From Chloroflexota bacterium (lineage in GTDB: Bacteria > Chloroflexota > Dehalococcoidia > Lucifugimonadales > UBA1127): DNA of 6,996 nucleotides. Shown piece after piece: positions 6,520 through 6,996 of the stretch. Numbering within the stretch: position 1 is the first letter of the stretch; every line of letters starts with the position of its first letter. A program made the position numbers and the translations under genes. The stretch spans positions 1-6,996 of the forward strand of contig JAPPNT010000127.1 in the NCBI GenBank assembly GCA_028873745.1, read 5' to 3'. The notes beneath the pieces are model-generated. The model was not told where the DNA came from. It did not search any database and saw nothing but the letters and a program-made list of their open reading frames with translations.

Positions 6520-6548
6520 AAAATACCGCGATGAGAGGGCGGTGTCAA
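6520..6548 (-). promoter_or_regulatory. Sigma-70-type promoter of the thiBPQ operon
   Basis: On the minus strand, a perfect -35 TTGACA (6548-6543) is separated by exactly 17 bases from TATTTT (6525-6520), which matches TATAAT at four positions. Transcription would begin around 6513-6511, probably at the A at 6511. That is just ahead of the riboswitch aptamer, the spacing expected for a riboswitch leader. There are only 35 bases between the -35 box and the stop of the upstream PIN-domain gene, so the operon has its own promoter. Confidence 0.7.
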
Positions 6549-6583
6549 CAGGGGGAGGGACGATGACACACAACTTGTGCCCT

Positions 6584-6996
6584 CTACCCGCCCACCAACT
6601 CAATCCGGTCCCCGTACCGCTGAAAGTCTGCGATGTTGAACGTGAGCAGCCTGCGCTCTCCACGCGCGAGCATGGTCGCCACGATGTTGGCGTCGTGAAT
6701 CTGCTGCCCTCCCATGGGGACCTCCCGGCATAGAGCCACCAGCATCTCGGTCACCACAGGGCCGTCTTCAAGGATCTCGAAGCTGGCAATCAGCCTGCTC
6801 ACGTCGTCGAGCGCTTCCTCGCGGGTCATGGCCACCGGCCATGTCTGCGGGCGCGTGACCACCGACAGGTACTCGCGTATCACCTGTCGACTGATCCTCA
6901 GCGGTTCAGGGTCTCGAAACGCGCGTTCCAGGCTCGCCCTGGCCGAGTCGTGGTCCGGCGCACCGGAGAAACGGGCATTCACCAGCACGTTGGTGT
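6584..6996 (-). CDS. PIN-domain ribonuclease, VapC-type toxin, start outside the window
   Basis: The reading frame is open to the window edge and lacks its true N-terminus. The first full codons read Thr-Asn-Val-Leu-Val, preceded by a partial codon ending in AC. This fits the Asp-Thr-Asn-Val-Leu-Val opening typical of PIN domains, so the GTG at 6988 is internal and not the start. The remaining acidic residues expected of the magnesium site are present, counted from that GTG: Glu39 (REY), Asp99 (HDA) and Asp121 in FNIADF. The protein ends at TAG 6584. VapC enzymes cleave RNA and are held inactive by a small antitoxin, usually encoded just upstream, which here would lie beyond 6996. A stand-alone PIN nuclease is possible. 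There is no clear terminator between this gene and the thi promoter. Confidence 0.85.
   Translation of the reverse strand, partial: TNVLVNARFSGAPDHDSARASLERAFRDPEPLRISRQVIREYLSVVTRPQTWPVAMTREEALDDVSRLIASFEILEDGPVVTEMLVALCREVPMGGQQIHDANIVATMLARGERRLLTFNIADFQRYGDRIELVGG

Noticed and set aside
6566..6584. Palindromic ACACAACTTGTG after the PIN gene as a terminator
   Set aside because: The stem is only four or five pairs with almost no loop, and no T-tract follows on the minus strand.

Overview
This is a GC-rich bacterial window (about 70% GC in the densest coding stretches) with compact gene packing, several GTG starts and strong Shine-Dalgarno sites. The overall style, together with a thiamine ABC operon and a PIN-domain toxin, would fit a Chloroflexota-like (for example marine Dehalococcoidia/SAR202-type) genome. 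That placement is an impression from style, not a demonstrated one. No tRNA, rRNA, CRISPR array or insertion sequence is visible.

Left third (plus strand). An orphan four-helix membrane protein (92-505) is followed by a tight three-gene cassette (578-2372). The cassette encodes a protein resembling the dual OB-fold (DuOB) family and then two clearly different DUF488-family proteins. The genes overlap by 31 and 4 bases and are almost certainly translated as one operon. The first gene has markedly lower GC than its neighbours. Its biochemical role is not established, and it is the most likely place in this window for an undescribed system.

Middle and right (minus strand, reading from about 6550 down to 2378). 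A complete thiamine/TPP uptake operon is laid out in order: a TTGACA-17-TATTTT promoter, a TPP riboswitch aptamer, an intrinsic terminator, thiB (periplasmic binding lipoprotein), an intergenic palindrome, thiP (double permease) and thiQ (ATPase). The simplest reading is that TPP binding to the leader favours termination ahead of thiB and shuts off uptake when the cofactor is plentiful. The palindrome between thiB and thiP may set a higher level of binding protein than of permease.

The operon converges with the DUF488 cassette. Their stop codons are only 5 bases apart, and a short hairpin spans both.

Far right. A PIN-domain ribonuclease of VapC type (minus strand) runs off the window edge, so its first residues and any partner antitoxin lie outside.
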